Origin: Burkholderiales bacterium
Lineage (GTDB): Bacteria > Pseudomonadota > Gammaproteobacteria > Burkholderiales > Casimicrobiaceae
Direction of reading: 5' to 3'
DNA: 31,530 nucleotides
Assembly (NCBI GenBank): GCA_025354075.1
Contig: JANXNO010000289.1
Span: 1 to 31,530, forward strand
Shown here: positions 1 through 9,057 of the stretch, piece after piece
Position numbering within the stretch: position 1 is the stretch's first letter
How the letters are laid out: every line of letters starts with the position of its first letter
Made by a program: the position numbers and the translations under genes
The notes under the pieces: model-generated
Told to the model about the DNA's origin: nothing
The model's input: only the letters and a program-made list of their open reading frames with translations
The model's database searches: none

Positions 1-977
1 CCCTCGGCGACCCGGCGGGCGTCGGCCCCGAGATCGTTGTCAGGGCGCTGGCGCATGACGCGATCCTGCGTGATCGCGTGGTCGTCGTCGGCGATCCACT
101 CGTGTTGCAGGATGCGCTGTCGCACTACGCGCCCGAATTCCAAGTCAAGCTCGTCAACTTGCGCGAAGACCTGCCCGAGCTGCATGAACACGATATCGCG
201 CTGCATGCAGTGTCGTCGCTCAACACGCTTCCGGCGCTCGGCAAAGTGTCGACAGAAGCAGGACGCAGTGCGTACGATTCTGTAGTCGAAGCCGCGCAAC
301 TGAGCCTGCAGGGCCACACCTGCGGCATGGCGACCGCGCCCATCAACAAGCTTGCCTTGCGCGCCGCGGGCGTCAGCGAACCGGGCCACACCGAGATCCT
401 CGCGCGCTTGTCAGGACTTGAAGGCACTACGCGCTTTGCGATGATGTTCGCCAGCGAGCATTTACAGGTCGTGCTCGCCACCATTCATTTGCCGCTGTCT
501 CAAGCGTTGACTGCGCTCACGCCCGAGCTGATTTTCGAGAAGATTCAGCTCACGCACGAAGCGGGCAAGTGGCTCGGCAAAGTCAATCCAAAAATCGCCA
601 TCGCGGGCATCAACCCACACGCTGGCGAAGGCGGCATGCTTGGCAGCGATGAGCAGCGGGTGCTCGTCCCCGCGATCAACAAGGCCCGTGAACACGGCTT
701 CAACGTTACCGACCCGCTACCACCCGACACCGTCTTCATGCGCGCACGCAGCGGCGAATTTGACGTGGTGCTCGCGATGTATCACGATCAGGGTCTGATT
801 CCCGTCAAACTACTCGGGTTGGACCGCGCGGTGAACGTCACCATCGGCCTGCCTTTCCTGCGCTCCAGCGTGGACCACGGCACGGCGTTTGATATCGCGG
901 GGCGAGGCATCGCGTCGGAAGCCAACCTGTTGCATGTGCTGCGCTGGCATCTGGAGCGCATTGATAGCATGGCGTAG
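1..977 (+). CDS. pdxA: 4-hydroxythreonine-4-phosphate dehydrogenase PdxA, 5'-truncated by the window edge
   Basis: PdxA oxidises 4-phosphohydroxy-L-threonine in the DXP-dependent pyridoxal 5'-phosphate pathway, with NAD(P) and a divalent metal, in the cytoplasm. The reading frame is open from base 3 and begins with the family's N-terminal LGDPAGVGPEI block, so only a few codons and the start are missing. A GTG at 78 is an internal valine, not a start. Three metal-ligand histidines are visible: in ATIHLPL (codon 486), NPHAGEGG (codon 618) and YHDQGLIPVK (codon 783). They are followed by the SVDHGTAFDIAGRG signature near the C-terminus. The TAPINK and GHTEILA segments also fit. No ksgA or apaG, the usual enterobacterial partners, follows; the next gene is a kinase about 120 nt downstream. 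Identification is secure. Confidence 0.96.
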   Translation, partial: LGDPAGVGPEIVVRALAHDAILRDRVVVVGDPLVLQDALSHYAPEFQVKLVNLREDLPELHEHDIALHAVSSLNTLPALGKVSTEAGRSAYDSVVEAAQLSLQGHTCGMATAPINKLALRAAGVSEPGHTEILARLSGLEGTTRFAMMFASEHLQVVLATIHLPLSQALTALTPELIFEKIQLTHEAGKWLGKVNPKIAIAGINPHAGEGGMLGSDEQRVLVPAINKAREHGFNVTDPLPPDTVFMRARSGEFDVVLAMYHDQGLIPVKLLGLDRAVNVTIGLPFLRSSVDHGTAFDIAGRGIASEANLLHVLRWHLERIDSMA

Positions 978-1100
978 GGCCCTGCGAGGCGCTGGCGTCC
1001 GGCTCCGCAAACACAAATAATCGCATTGGCATGTGGTGCGCCCCGTAAAATCGGCGCTGTCAATGAAGCCATCCCGCTCCCCCTGCCCCCACGTCAGTCA

Positions 1101-2654
1101 ATGACCGCAGTTAAATCCTCGCTGTCAGAGTTCCCCGACGCGCTGCCGATTGGCACGGTGTTGGGCGACTTTACGGTCACCAAAGTGATCGGCCTGGGTG
1201 GTTTTGGCATTGTCTACATGGCGCACGACCGGGCGCTTGAGCGCACCGTCGCGATCAAGGAATATCTGCCCATCACCATTGCCGGGCGCACCAACGCGCA
1301 AACAGTGCTGGTGCGGTCAACCCATCAACTGGATACGTACACCTCGGGCTTGCACAGCTTCATGCGTGAAGCACGATTACAGGCGCGTTTCTCGCACCCG
1401 GCCATGCTTGAGGTGTATCAGGTGTGGGAGCAAAACGGCACCGCTTACATGGCGATGCGTTACTACCCCGGCAGCTCGCTACGTGATTTGCGGCACGACG
1501 CGCAGGGCTCGCAACTGTTCGACGAAGCCTCCATCGAGCGCATCATGTCGCCGGTGTTTGATGCGCTGGAAGAATTGCATTCGCAGAGTATTTTGCACCG
1601 CGATGTGTCGCCTGATAATATTTTGATCATGCCTTCTGGCGCACCAGTGTTGCTTGATTTTGGCTCGGCGCGGATGGTGGTGGCCGGTGCAGAGCAATCC
1701 CTCACCACCGTGCTCAAACCGGGTTACGCGCCGATCGAGCAATATGCCGACGACGGCGCGATGGAGCAAGGCCCGTGGACGGATGTCTACGGCCTAGGCG
1801 CGGTGCTGCATTTTCTTGCCGTCGGCAATGCGCCGCCACAAGCGGTCACGCGGCTGCTTGGCGGCAGTTTGCGTGAGTTTGACGAACAGGCGCCGTTCCG
1901 CTATTCGCCCGCCTTTGTCGCAGCCGTCAACGGCGCGTTGGTGGTGAAGCCGCACGACCGGCTGAAAAGTGTTGCTGCGTTGAGGGATGCGCTGGGCTGG
2001 GGCAAGCCGGTGCCCGCCGAACGCCCAATGCAGACGGTGATCACCGCGCCAGGACCGGCACCGGTTGCGGCGAGCCCGTTGCCGAATACGCAAAGCCGGC
2101 CCCCCCAGCCGCAACTCACCCACAGCGCGGCCGCCGAGCCAAAACCAGGGGGACGTCGCGCTGCGGTAATCGGTGGCATCCTGCTCGCTCTGGCACTGCT
2201 GCTTGGCGGGATGGGCTACACAAAATTCATGCGACCGTCCGCTGCGCCTGCGGGCAAGGAAATGCCAGCTGCAACGACGTTGCCATCGCCCCAGCCAACG
2301 GCAACGCCCCCCGCGGCTGCGGTACCGTCCGTGGCGCTGCCGCCTGCTTCAGAGCGCGCTCCCGCGGCAACGCCACAGGCGCGAATGCAAGCGCCCGCGG
2401 TAACAGCCAGCGTACCTGACGGTAACCCGGTTACCTCCACTGCGGCAGCCCCTCTGGCCGGTAACAAGCGTCCTGACGCGAAACCAGACAAGGGTAGCGT
2501 CCCACGCACGCCTGCGTCTGGCACAGTCAAACCCAGCCGCCCCGACGAACCGCGACAAACGTCGGCGGTCTGCGAGAGACTCTTCGCTAAACTCTCACTG
2601 GGCAACGCCGTACTCACCGAAACCGAACAAAAGCAGTTACCTGCGTGCAGGTAA
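1101..2654 (+). CDS. Membrane-anchored Ser/Thr protein kinase (Hanks type) with Pro/Ala-rich C-terminal part
   Basis: 517 aa from the ATG at 1101. A TTG at 1026 in the same frame would add 25 unconserved residues, and neither start has a clear Shine-Dalgarno. Domain order: kinase at about residues 20-290 with glycine loop GLGGFG (from G31), VAIK lysine (K53), catalytic HRDVSPDN (H166-D168), DFG (D186) and a GYAPIEQY activation segment. One transmembrane helix follows at about 352-374, then a low-complexity Pro/Ala/Thr stretch, then a short tail with two cysteines (SAVCERLF and LPACR). The catalytic loop has Ser where most kinases have Lys (HRDxKxxN). The topology implies a cytoplasmic kinase and a periplasmic tail. 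The OmpA-like lipoprotein gene begins 27 nt downstream, suggesting an operon. The substrate is unknown. Confidence 0.9.
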   Translation: MTAVKSSLSEFPDALPIGTVLGDFTVTKVIGLGGFGIVYMAHDRALERTVAIKEYLPITIAGRTNAQTVLVRSTHQLDTYTSGLHSFMREARLQARFSHPAMLEVYQVWEQNGTAYMAMRYYPGSSLRDLRHDAQGSQLFDEASIERIMSPVFDALEELHSQSILHRDVSPDNILIMPSGAPVLLDFGSARMVVAGAEQSLTTVLKPGYAPIEQYADDGAMEQGPWTDVYGLGAVLHFLAVGNAPPQAVTRLLGGSLREFDEQAPFRYSPAFVAAVNGALVVKPHDRLKSVAALRDALGWGKPVPAERPMQTVITAPGPAPVAASPLPNTQSRPPQPQLTHSAAAEPKPGGRRAAVIGGILLALALLLGGMGYTKFMRPSAAPAGKEMPAATTLPSPQPTATPPAAAVPSVALPPASERAPAATPQARMQAPAVTASVPDGNPVTSTAAAPLAGNKRPDAKPDKGSVPRTPASGTVKPSRPDEPRQTSAVCERLFAKLSLGNAVLTETEQKQLPACR

Positions 2655-2681
2655 CTCCGTAACGTCACTGGGAGAATTTAC

Positions 2682-3869
2682 GTGCTTAAACGCTTCACCC
2701 TCCACCCCGTCTTCCTCCTGCTGTTGCCGCTGGCACTGGTGGCCTGTCAGCCCGCCCCGGTGCGGCCCGATCCGCCGCCGCCGATTGCGACGACGTACCA
2801 CCGCGATACCGTGTCCGCTGTAGATTTTCTGGCAAAAACGTTAGCGCAACAGCTCGCCCGTGTGCCGCGTCCAGCGCTGAATGTGGTGCCGGTTGAAGAG
2901 TTTTTCAGCACCCAGTCTGCCGAGGTCTCGACCTCGGGCCGCGCGCTGCAACAGCAGTTGGCGCAAACGCTGACGCGCACCTTTGCGCCGATGGAATTTG
3001 TGCCGCTCGACACCGCCAGCGCCAACAAGGCGCAGTGGGTGTTGCTGGCCAACTACGCCACGCCCAGTCCGACCGAAAATCTGCAACCCGGCAAATGGGT
3101 GCGCCTGCAAGTGGCGATGGTGGAATCGTCGACCGGCAAAGTGCTGACCCGCATCAACACCTATCTCGACGCGGCGCAATTCAACGCCGAACCGACACCG
3201 TTTTTCAAGGACGCGCCCATGTATTTCACCGACGAGCGGCACCGGCAACGGGTAAATGTCATGGACGGCCAGACGCAGTCGCTCACCGGCAATCTGCAAA
3301 TCCAGTCGCAGCTGTCGGACGCCATCGCCGCGTATGAAGCCAGCCGGTTTGGCGACGCGGAACAGGGCTTTATAAAAGTACGCGCGCAGGCCGCCAACCA
3401 TCCCGGTGCACTGACCGGGCTCTACCAAACCTATTGGAAAATGGGCCGCAAGGCTGACGCGGAGCAGGCGTTCTCAGATCTGGTCGCTGCTGGCATTGAC
3501 GCCGGAACGCTGTCGGTGAAACTGCTATTCAAGGTCGGCGGCACCGCGTTCGTCGACAGTGCCGATCTGGCAACACAATACCGCTTGTGGCTCAAGTCGG
3601 TGGGCGAAGTGGTGAATGCGAAGAACCGCTGCGTTGACGTGACCGGTCACGCCAGCAAATCGGGCTCTGCCGAGCTCAATGACCGCCTGTCGCAGCAGCG
3701 TGCGGAAAGCGTCGTAACACTTATCACGCAAACCAGCCGCGAGGCGCGCAGCCGATTCAAGTCAGCGGGACGCGGGTTTCAGGAAACTATCGTTGGCACT
3801 GGTGCCAACGATGCCACCGACGCGATTGATCGCCGGGTCGAATTCAAGGTTCGTACCTGCAACCCGTAG
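2682..3869 (+). CDS. Outer-membrane lipoprotein with TPR-like middle and C-terminal OmpA-like domain
   Basis: 395 aa from a GTG start preceded by a GGGAGA ribosome binding site about 6 nt upstream. A type II signal peptide ends in lipobox LVAC with the lipidated cysteine at residue 22. The next residues are Q and P, not D, consistent with outer-membrane sorting. Residues of about 208-270 look like tetratricopeptide helices (AYEASRFGDAEQGF, KMGRKADAEQAF). About 290-392 is an OmpA-like peptidoglycan-binding domain: TGHASKSGSAELNDRLS, then QQRAESVV and the closing IDRRVEFKV. OmpA-like domains of this kind normally bind diaminopimelate in peptidoglycan. Lying just after the kinase gene, it may be the envelope partner or periplasmic anchor of that kinase; this is inferred from position only. 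Confidence 0.87.
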   Translation: MLKRFTLHPVFLLLLPLALVACQPAPVRPDPPPPIATTYHRDTVSAVDFLAKTLAQQLARVPRPALNVVPVEEFFSTQSAEVSTSGRALQQQLAQTLTRTFAPMEFVPLDTASANKAQWVLLANYATPSPTENLQPGKWVRLQVAMVESSTGKVLTRINTYLDAAQFNAEPTPFFKDAPMYFTDERHRQRVNVMDGQTQSLTGNLQIQSQLSDAIAAYEASRFGDAEQGFIKVRAQAANHPGALTGLYQTYWKMGRKADAEQAFSDLVAAGIDAGTLSVKLLFKVGGTAFVDSADLATQYRLWLKSVGEVVNAKNRCVDVTGHASKSGSAELNDRLSQQRAESVVTLITQTSREARSRFKSAGRGFQETIVGTGANDATDAIDRRVEFKVRTCNP

Positions 3870-3870
3870 C

Positions 3871-3898
3871 AACAGCTTTTCCCTGAAACTGTTTATTT
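3871..3898 (+). terminator. Possible weak intrinsic terminator after the lipoprotein gene
   Basis: Two bases past the stop codon, AACAG (3871-3875) pairs with CTGTT (3889-3893). With one bulged C the stem extends through TTT/AAA around a six-base loop. The sequence then runs TATTT. The stem is short and A/T-rich, so termination would be modest. Confidence 0.35.
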
Positions 3899-3902
3899 AA
3901 CT

Positions 3903-3960
3903 GGGCATAGGACAAGATATCTGCTGATATCGACTTATTGCCTTTTTCGCCGCTATGCCC
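3903..3960 (+). repeat. Copy A of a dispersed 57-58 nt GGGC...CGACTT...GCCC intergenic element
   Basis: This 58-nt unit starts GGGCATAG and ends CTATGCCC, a perfect 8-bp terminal inverted repeat. CGACTT begins at offset 28. An inner hairpin GATATC-TGCT-GATATC lies left of the centre. Three other copies in the window share the ends, the length and the position of the central motif. A second small stem, CTTGTTG/CAACAAG (3960-3966 and 3981-3987), follows immediately. It lies between the lipoprotein gene and metH. Confidence 0.65.
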
Positions 3961-4062
3961 TTGTTGAATGGGGCACGTAGCAACAAGTTGATCGCGGTCT
4001 AGGCGAACGCAACCGCCCACACGCCCTTCAGCGCGCGGGCTGCGATAGGCGAAAATAGTGCC

Positions 4063-6738
4063 ATGTCATACACCCTGCACCTCTCGGGCCTTGAGCCCCT
4101 CGAAATCGGCCCGGAATCCTTGTTCGTCAACGTCGGCGAACGCACCAACGTCACGGGCTCGCGCGCTTTCGCCAAGCTGATTCTTAACGACGACTACGCT
4201 GGCGCGGTTGAAGTGGCGCGGCAGCAGGTTGCCAGCGGCGCGCAGATCATCGACGTCAACATGGATGAGGCCATGCTCGACAGCAAGGCCGCGATGATGA
4301 AATTCCTGAACATCATCGCCACCGAGCCGGACATTTCCCGAGTGCCGGTGATGATCGATTCGTCAAAGTGGGACGTGATCGAAGCGGGCCTGAAATGCGT
4401 GCAGGGCAAGAGCGTCGTCAACTCGATTTCGATGAAGGAAGGCGAGGAGAATTTCATCAAGCAAGCACGCCTGTTGCGTCGTCACGGCGCGGCTGCGGTG
4501 GTCATGGCGTTTGACGAAAAAGGTCAGGCTGATACCTATCAGCGGAAGATTGAAATCTGCGAGCGTGCTTACAAACTGCTCGTAGACACCGTGGGCTTTC
4601 CGCCGGAAGACATCATCTTCGACCCGAACGTTTTCGCGCTGGCGACCGGGTTGGAAGAGCACAACAATTACGGCGTCGATTTCATCGAGGCGGTGCGCTG
4701 GATAAAGCTTAATTTGCCGGGGGCGAAGACCTCCGGCGGCATCTCCAACATGTCGTTCAGTTTTCGCGGCAATGACCATGTGCGTGAGGCCTTGCACACC
4801 GTGTTCCTGTATCACGCGATCAAGGCCGGGCTCACGATGGGCATCGTCAACGCGGGGCAAGTCGGCATTTACGACGAGCTGGAGCCGGAGCTGCGTGAGC
4901 ATTGCGAAGACGTGGTGCTGAACCGTCGTCAGGACGCGACCGAGCGCATGCTGTTGCTTGCTGAAAAAGTCAAAGGCGGCGGCAAGGTTCGCGTTGAAGA
5001 TTTGTCATGGCGCGAATTGCCGGTGAACGAGCGCCTCAAGCATGCGTTGGTGAAGGGTATCAACACCTTCATAGTCGAGGACGCAGAGGAATCGCGGCAA
5101 GGATTTTCGCGGCCGCTGGAGGTGATCGAGGGCCCGCTGATGGCGGGCATGGACGTGGTCGGCGATCTGTTCGGGCAGGGAAAAATGTTCCTGCCGCAGG
5201 TGGTGAAATCGGCTCGCGTGATGAAGCAAGCCGTGGCGCATCTGGTGCCGTTCATCGAGGAAGAGAAGCGCTTGCTCGGCACCAAAGCCAAGACCAAGGG
5301 CAAGATTGTTTTGGCGACGGTGAAGGGCGACGTTCACGACATTGGCAAGAACATCGTGGCCGTGGTGCTTCAGTGCAATAACTATGAAGTGATCGACCTC
5401 GGTGTGATGGTCGCCTGCGACAAAATCCTCGCGGCAGCAAAAGATTCCAACGCCAACATCATTGGACTTTCTGGGCTCATTACGCCGTCGCTTGAAGAGA
5501 TGGCGTATGTGGCCAAAGAGATGGATCGTCTCGATTTTCACGTGCCACTATTGATTGGCGGCGCGACGACGTCGCGCATGCACACAGCCGTGAAAATCGC
5601 GCCAAATTACAAAAATCCAGTCGTGCATGTGGTTGATGCATCACGCGCAGTGGGTGTCGCAACAGCGCTGTTGAGCGACGAAATGAAGCCGCAGTTTGTT
5701 GCTGATACGGCCGCCGATTACGCGGTGATTCGCGAGCGTCATGCCAACCGAAAAGCCGTGCCGCTACTGGAACTTGAAGTCGCGCGGGCGAACCGCTTCT
5801 ACCCGTTCGCAGGCGACCATCTGCACTACACGCCGCCGACGCCCAAGCACACGGGCGTTCAGCAACTGCGCGATTACCCGCTGTCGGCGCTGGTGCCCTA
5901 CATTGACTGGACGCCGTTCTTCATCGTGTGGGATCTGGCGGGCAACTATCCGCGCATCCTCAACGATGACATCGTCGGTGACGAAGCACAGCGCGTGTTT
6001 CGCGATGCGCAGGCGATGTTGCGGCGTATCGTGCAGGAAAAGTGGCTCACCGCAAATGGCACGTACGGCTTGCTGCCCGCGGCGAGTGACGGCGACGACA
6101 TCATCGTGTTCGCCGACGGCGCGCACACCGATGTGGCGATGCGCTTTCACACGCTGCGCCAGCAGGTAGTGAAAGAAGCAGGCCGCCCCAACTTCGCACT
6201 TGCTGATTTCATCGCACCGCGTGATAGCGGTCATGCGGACTATCTTGGCCTTTTTGCTGTAACCACGGGCTTGAACGGCGACGAGCGCGTGAAGGCGTTT
6301 GCAGACGCGGGCGACGACTACAACTCCATCATGTTCAAGGCGCTCGCGGATCGCTTGGCCGAAGCGTTCGCGGAGCATTTGCATGAACGCGTACGCAAAG
6401 ATTTTTGGGGCTACGCGCACGAAGAGAAGCTCGACAACGAAGCGCTGGTCAAAGAAAAATATCGCGGCATCCGACCCGCACCGGGCTATCCGGCCTGCCC
6501 CGATCATCGCGAGAAGATCGACCTGTTCCGCGTGCTCAACGCCGAAGCCATCGGCATGGGCCTCACCGAGTCCTACGCGATGACCCCGCCCGCAAGTGTG
6601 AGCGGCTTTTACTTCGCGCATCCGGCAGCGCAGTACTTCACGGTAGGCAAGCTGGGCGAAGATCAATTCGCTGATCTGGCCAAGCGACGTGGTGAGGATG
6701 TGGAGACGCAGAAGCGTGCGTTGAACACGCTGGTGTAG
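4063..6738 (+). CDS. metH: Methionine synthase, cobalamin-dependent, lacking the homocysteine-binding domain
   Basis: Transfers a methyl group from 5-methyltetrahydrofolate via cobalamin to homocysteine, the last step of methionine synthesis. The 891-aa product corresponds to roughly residue 350 to the end of the E. coli enzyme. In order it has the pterin-binding barrel ([37 protein letters not shown]), the helical cap, the B12 domain with axial-ligand motif GDVHDIGKN (His425) and [11 protein letters not shown], and the C-terminal AdoMet-binding reactivation domain ([25 protein letters not shown]). The zinc/homocysteine barrel is absent and not encoded next door; the upstream gene is the lipoprotein. 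Split MetH proteins are known in betaproteobacteria, so the partner probably lies elsewhere. The ATG start is followed at once by family-like sequence. No good ribosome binding site is seen. Confidence 0.95.
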   Translation: MSYTLHLSGLEPLEIGPESLFVNVGERTNVTGSRAFAKLILNDDYAGAVEVARQQVASGAQIIDVNMDEAMLDSKAAMMKFLNIIATEPDISRVPVMIDSSKWDVIEAGLKCVQGKSVVNSISMKEGEENFIKQARLLRRHGAAAVVMAFDEKGQADTYQRKIEICERAYKLLVDTVGFPPEDIIFDPNVFALATGLEEHNNYGVDFIEAVRWIKLNLPGAKTSGGISNMSFSFRGNDHVREALHTVFLYHAIKAGLTMGIVNAGQVGIYDELEPELREHCEDVVLNRRQDATERMLLLAEKVKGGGKVRVEDLSWRELPVNERLKHALVKGINTFIVEDAEESRQGFSRPLEVIEGPLMAGMDVVGDLFGQGKMFLPQVVKSARVMKQAVAHLVPFIEEEKRLLGTKAKTKGKIVLATVKGDVHDIGKNIVAVVLQCNNYEVIDLGVMVACDKILAAAKDSNANIIGLSGLITPSLEEMAYVAKEMDRLDFHVPLLIGGATTSRMHTAVKIAPNYKNPVVHVVDASRAVGVATALLSDEMKPQFVADTAADYAVIRERHANRKAVPLLELEVARANRFYPFAGDHLHYTPPTPKHTGVQQLRDYPLSALVPYIDWTPFFIVWDLAGNYPRILNDDIVGDEAQRVFRDAQAMLRRIVQEKWLTANGTYGLLPAASDGDDIIVFADGAHTDVAMRFHTLRQQVVKEAGRPNFALADFIAPRDSGHADYLGLFAVTTGLNGDERVKAFADAGDDYNSIMFKALADRLAEAFAEHLHERVRKDFWGYAHEEKLDNEALVKEKYRGIRPAPGYPACPDHREKIDLFRVLNAEAIGMGLTESYAMTPPASVSGFYFAHPAAQYFTVGKLGEDQFADLAKRRGEDVETQKRALNTLV

Positions 6739-6743
6739 CGCCA

Positions 6744-6833
6744 GGGCATAGGAATTTCTTTAGCGTCATTCTCGCCACCGGCGGGAATCCAGAAAGCTCA
6801 CTACGCGGCATTCAAGGACTTGACGCGTATGCC
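6744..6833 (+). repeat. Degenerate palindromic intergenic sequence after metH
   Basis: Immediately after metH, GGGCATA (6744-6750) is complementary through six bases to TATGCC (6828-6833). Between them is a hairpin of the widespread proteobacterial form GTCATTC...GGGAATCCAG, here with ATTCTCGCC opposite GGCGGGAAT. The left end resembles copy A of the 58-nt element (GGGCATAGGA), but no CGACTT is present at the expected offset. It may be a decayed repeat or a nested insertion. Confidence 0.3.
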
Positions 6834-6901
6834 ACCCACCGAATCGCCGCGTGCGGCGCGGATGACGCTATTAGTGGTGACTCGGCACTCACTGCAAAAT
6901 A

Positions 6902-6920
6902 ATTAAGGTGGCTTAAGGAC
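6902..6920 (+). promoter_or_regulatory. Candidate operator, site 1 (TTAAG-GTGG-CTTAA)
   Basis: The 19-mer ATTAAGGTGGCTTAAGGAC contains a perfect 5-bp inverted repeat (6903-6907 and 6912-6916) with a 4-nt spacer. It lies 67 nt before the ATG of the flavoprotein gene. A near-identical 19-mer precedes the P450 gene at 9058, and a degenerate one lies at 16080. Such a short-spacer dyad is typical of a dimeric regulator; the binder is not known. Confidence 0.5.
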
Positions 6921-6987
6921 GTGGCATACATTGTTAACGCACAATTGCGTAAACACACAACCCATCGATCAAAGCACCCCATCCAAG

Positions 6988-8388
6988 ATGAATACACAAC
7001 CCCTCGACACCGACTACCTTATCGTCGGCAGCGGTGCGGTCGGCATGGCGTTTGCCGACACGTTGTTCCACGAGACCACTGCCAGCATGGTGATTGTTGA
7101 CCGCCATCACGGCCCCGGTGGTCACTGGAATGATGCCTATCCGTTTGTGCGTCTGCATCAGCCGTCGGCTTATTACGGCGTGAATTCGCGCAAACTCGGT
7201 AGCGGCGCAAAAGACGGGTCGGGCATCAACGTGGGCATGTGCGAACGAGCGAGCGCTGCGGAGCTGGTGAGCTACTACGAACAGGTCATGCAGCCGATGT
7301 TGGCCTCGGGCCGTGTGCGCTATTTTCCGATGTCAGATTACTTGGGCGAAGGGCAATTCAAGTCGCTCACGTCTGGGCTCGTGCAGCACGTGAATGTGGG
7401 CAACAAAATCGTCGACAGCACGTATCTGCAAACGATGGTGCCATCGACGACACCACCGAAATACGCGATTGCCGAGGGCGTGCGCTGCATCCCGCTCAAC
7501 GGCCTGCCGCGCGTTGCGCAACCACCGTCAGGCTATGTGGTGGTGGGCTCGGGGAAAACCGGCATTGACGCCTGCCTGTGGTTGCTTGAAAACGACGTGG
7601 ACGCCGACGCGATTACGTGGATCATGCCGCGAGACGCGTGGTATCTCAATCGCGCGACAGTGCAGTCGGGCGACGAATTTTTTGCGCAGTCGTATGGTGG
7701 ATTTGCCGAACAAGTGGAGGCGGTAGCATCAGCCACGTCAATGCCCGATTTGTTTGATCGCCTGAGCGCATCCGCTCAATTGTTGCGGCTCGATGAGACC
7801 GTAACACCAACTATGTTTCATTCCGCCATCATGTCGGAATCAGAAATGCTCGCGCTGCAACGCATCAAAAAAATCGTGCGTCTTGGCCGCGTGCAGCGAA
7901 TTGAAGCGCATCAAATCGTGCTTGATCGCGGCACGGTGGCCACCGATCCAGATCGGCTGTATGTGGACTGTTCGGCCAGCGCCATCGCGCGGCGGCCCAT
8001 CGCGCCAGTGTTTAGCGGCAAGCTGATCACTCCGCAATTCGTACGCACCGTGCAGCCGACGTTCAGCGCTGCGCTCATCGCGCATGTGGAAGCACACTAC
8101 CCGGATAGCGCGGACGATGCTGAGAAGAACAACCTCTGCACGGTCGTTCCACTGCCTGATGAACCGACCGATTGGCTGCGCATGCTGGCCGTGAATATGG
8201 CCAATCAGCAGCGCTGGTCCAAAGACAAAGCGCTGATGGGTTGGATCATGCAATCCCGCTTAGACGGCTTTTCGGCCTCAGCACGAAATGTTGCACCCGA
8301 TGACATCAAAAAAATGTCGCTGCTGAAACGCTACGGCAAAGCCGCTGGGCCTGCCGCGGTCAATATGCAAAAGTTACTAGCCGCCTGA
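6988..8388 (+). CDS. FAD/NAD(P)-binding oxidoreductase, flavin monooxygenase-like
   Basis: 466 aa from the ATG at 6988. An in-frame TTG at 6931 would add 19 residues of poor quality and place the start only 10 nt after the candidate operator, so I prefer the ATG. The N-terminus has a Rossmann FAD motif (DYLIVGSGAVGMAFA) followed by an acidic-strand end (VIVDRHHGPGGHWND), as in flavin monooxygenases and related oxidoreductases. A second nucleotide-binding GxGxxG, GYVVVGSGKTGIDACLW, lies at about residues 181-197 and should bind NAD(P)H. The substrate cannot be deduced. The gene is separated by about 270 nt from a cupin gene and further on a P450, and it shares a candidate operator with the P450, so a role in the same oxidative pathway is plausible. 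Confidence 0.82.
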   Translation: MNTQPLDTDYLIVGSGAVGMAFADTLFHETTASMVIVDRHHGPGGHWNDAYPFVRLHQPSAYYGVNSRKLGSGAKDGSGINVGMCERASAAELVSYYEQVMQPMLASGRVRYFPMSDYLGEGQFKSLTSGLVQHVNVGNKIVDSTYLQTMVPSTTPPKYAIAEGVRCIPLNGLPRVAQPPSGYVVVGSGKTGIDACLWLLENDVDADAITWIMPRDAWYLNRATVQSGDEFFAQSYGGFAEQVEAVASATSMPDLFDRLSASAQLLRLDETVTPTMFHSAIMSESEMLALQRIKKIVRLGRVQRIEAHQIVLDRGTVATDPDRLYVDCSASAIARRPIAPVFSGKLITPQFVRTVQPTFSAALIAHVEAHYPDSADDAEKNNLCTVVPLPDEPTDWLRMLAVNMANQQRWSKDKALMGWIMQSRLDGFSASARNVAPDDIKKMSLLKRYGKAAGPAAVNMQKLLAA

Positions 8389-8498
8389 GACGCGACCACC
8401 GGTTGACTCACCCAACCTGCAAACGTCGCAAAAGTGCGGCCGTGGTGAAATTGTCGGCTCGGGGGCGAGCGCGAGCTCTGATGATGCGGGCGAGGCAA

Positions 8499-8549
8499 GC
8501 AACGGCGGTACCGCCCGTTTGCCAGTGTAAGGTGACTTGTCACGCTGGC
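8499..8549. promoter_or_regulatory. Cluster of palindromes between flavoprotein and cupin genes
   Basis: GGCGGTACCGCC (8504-8515) is a perfect 12-bp palindrome with flanking near-matches from 8499 to 8522. It is followed by a nested dyad in which GCCAG (8521-8525) pairs with CTGGC (8545-8549) and encloses GTGAC-TT-GTCAC (8532-8543). They could be operators or processing and termination structures. No T-run follows, so a plain intrinsic terminator is unlikely. Confidence 0.35.
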
Positions 8550-8613
8550 GCAACGCGTCGGCAATAAGGTGCGTACGCTACGAAAATACAGACGGCCCAT
8601 CCAAATCGCTACA

Positions 8614-8631
8614 TTGACTCGCATCAGTCAA
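8614..8631. promoter_or_regulatory. Inverted repeat TTGACT-N6-AGTCAA upstream of the cupin gene
   Basis: A perfect 6-bp dyad with a 6-nt spacer ends 24 nt before the cupin start. Its left arm resembles a -35 hexamer, but there is no room for a -10 box before the ribosome binding site. It is more plausibly an operator or a 5'-UTR hairpin. Confidence 0.3.
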
Positions 8632-8655
8632 CCCGATCCGCCCGCAGGACTACAC

Positions 8656-9027
8656 ATGCAAAACGTAACCTCCCCTAAACACATCGCCGGCTCACTCACA
8701 GAACTGTGGTCGCCGCGGGTGGTAGCGGAAGTAGATGATGCCTACATCAAAGTGGCTAAGGTTCATGGCTCGTTGGCTTGGCATAGTCATGACAATGAGG
8801 ACGAGCTCTTTCTGATTTTGAAAGGGCATTTGCGCATTGAGATGGAGAGTAGTTCGGTCGAGCTGGATGAGGGCGAGATGTTTGTGGTGCCGAAGGGGGT
8901 GCGGCACAATCCGGTGGCGGATGCGGAGTGTCATTTGATGCTGATTGAGCGCAAGACGACGCTGCACACCGGTAACGTTACGTCCGAAAAGACGCGCTCG
9001 CTGGCAGAACAGTCGCGTGCGGTTTGA
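8656..9027 (+). CDS. Small single-domain cupin protein
   Basis: 123 aa from the ATG at 8656, chosen because AGGA (8646-8649) sits 6 nt upstream; the frame is open further upstream but lacks support. Cupin motif 1 is visible as the HSHDNEDELFLILKG segment (two His and a Glu as metal ligands, then G). Motif 2 is in EGEMFVVPKGVRHNP (His ligand). This matches the small Cupin_2 proteins often annotated as mannose-6-phosphate isomerase-like. The fold binds a metal and may act as an isomerase, dioxygenase or ligand sensor; the specific role is unknown. It sits between the flavoprotein and P450 genes on the same strand. Confidence 0.85.
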   Translation: MQNVTSPKHIAGSLTELWSPRVVAEVDDAYIKVAKVHGSLAWHSHDNEDELFLILKGHLRIEMESSSVELDEGEMFVVPKGVRHNPVADAECHLMLIERKTTLHTGNVTSEKTRSLAEQSRAV

Positions 9028-9057
9028 ATTCGCTACCTCTGCGCATCATTACCCAAG

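Noticed and set aside
1026..1051. TTGGCA and TAAAAT as a sigma-70 promoter for the kinase
   Set aside because: The spacer would be 14 nt, too short; only the TAAAAT box alone is suggestive.
5764..6666. 300-aa minus-strand open frame within metH
   Set aside because: It is antisense to a well-conserved coding region and has no recognisable domain; typical of high-GC shadow frames.
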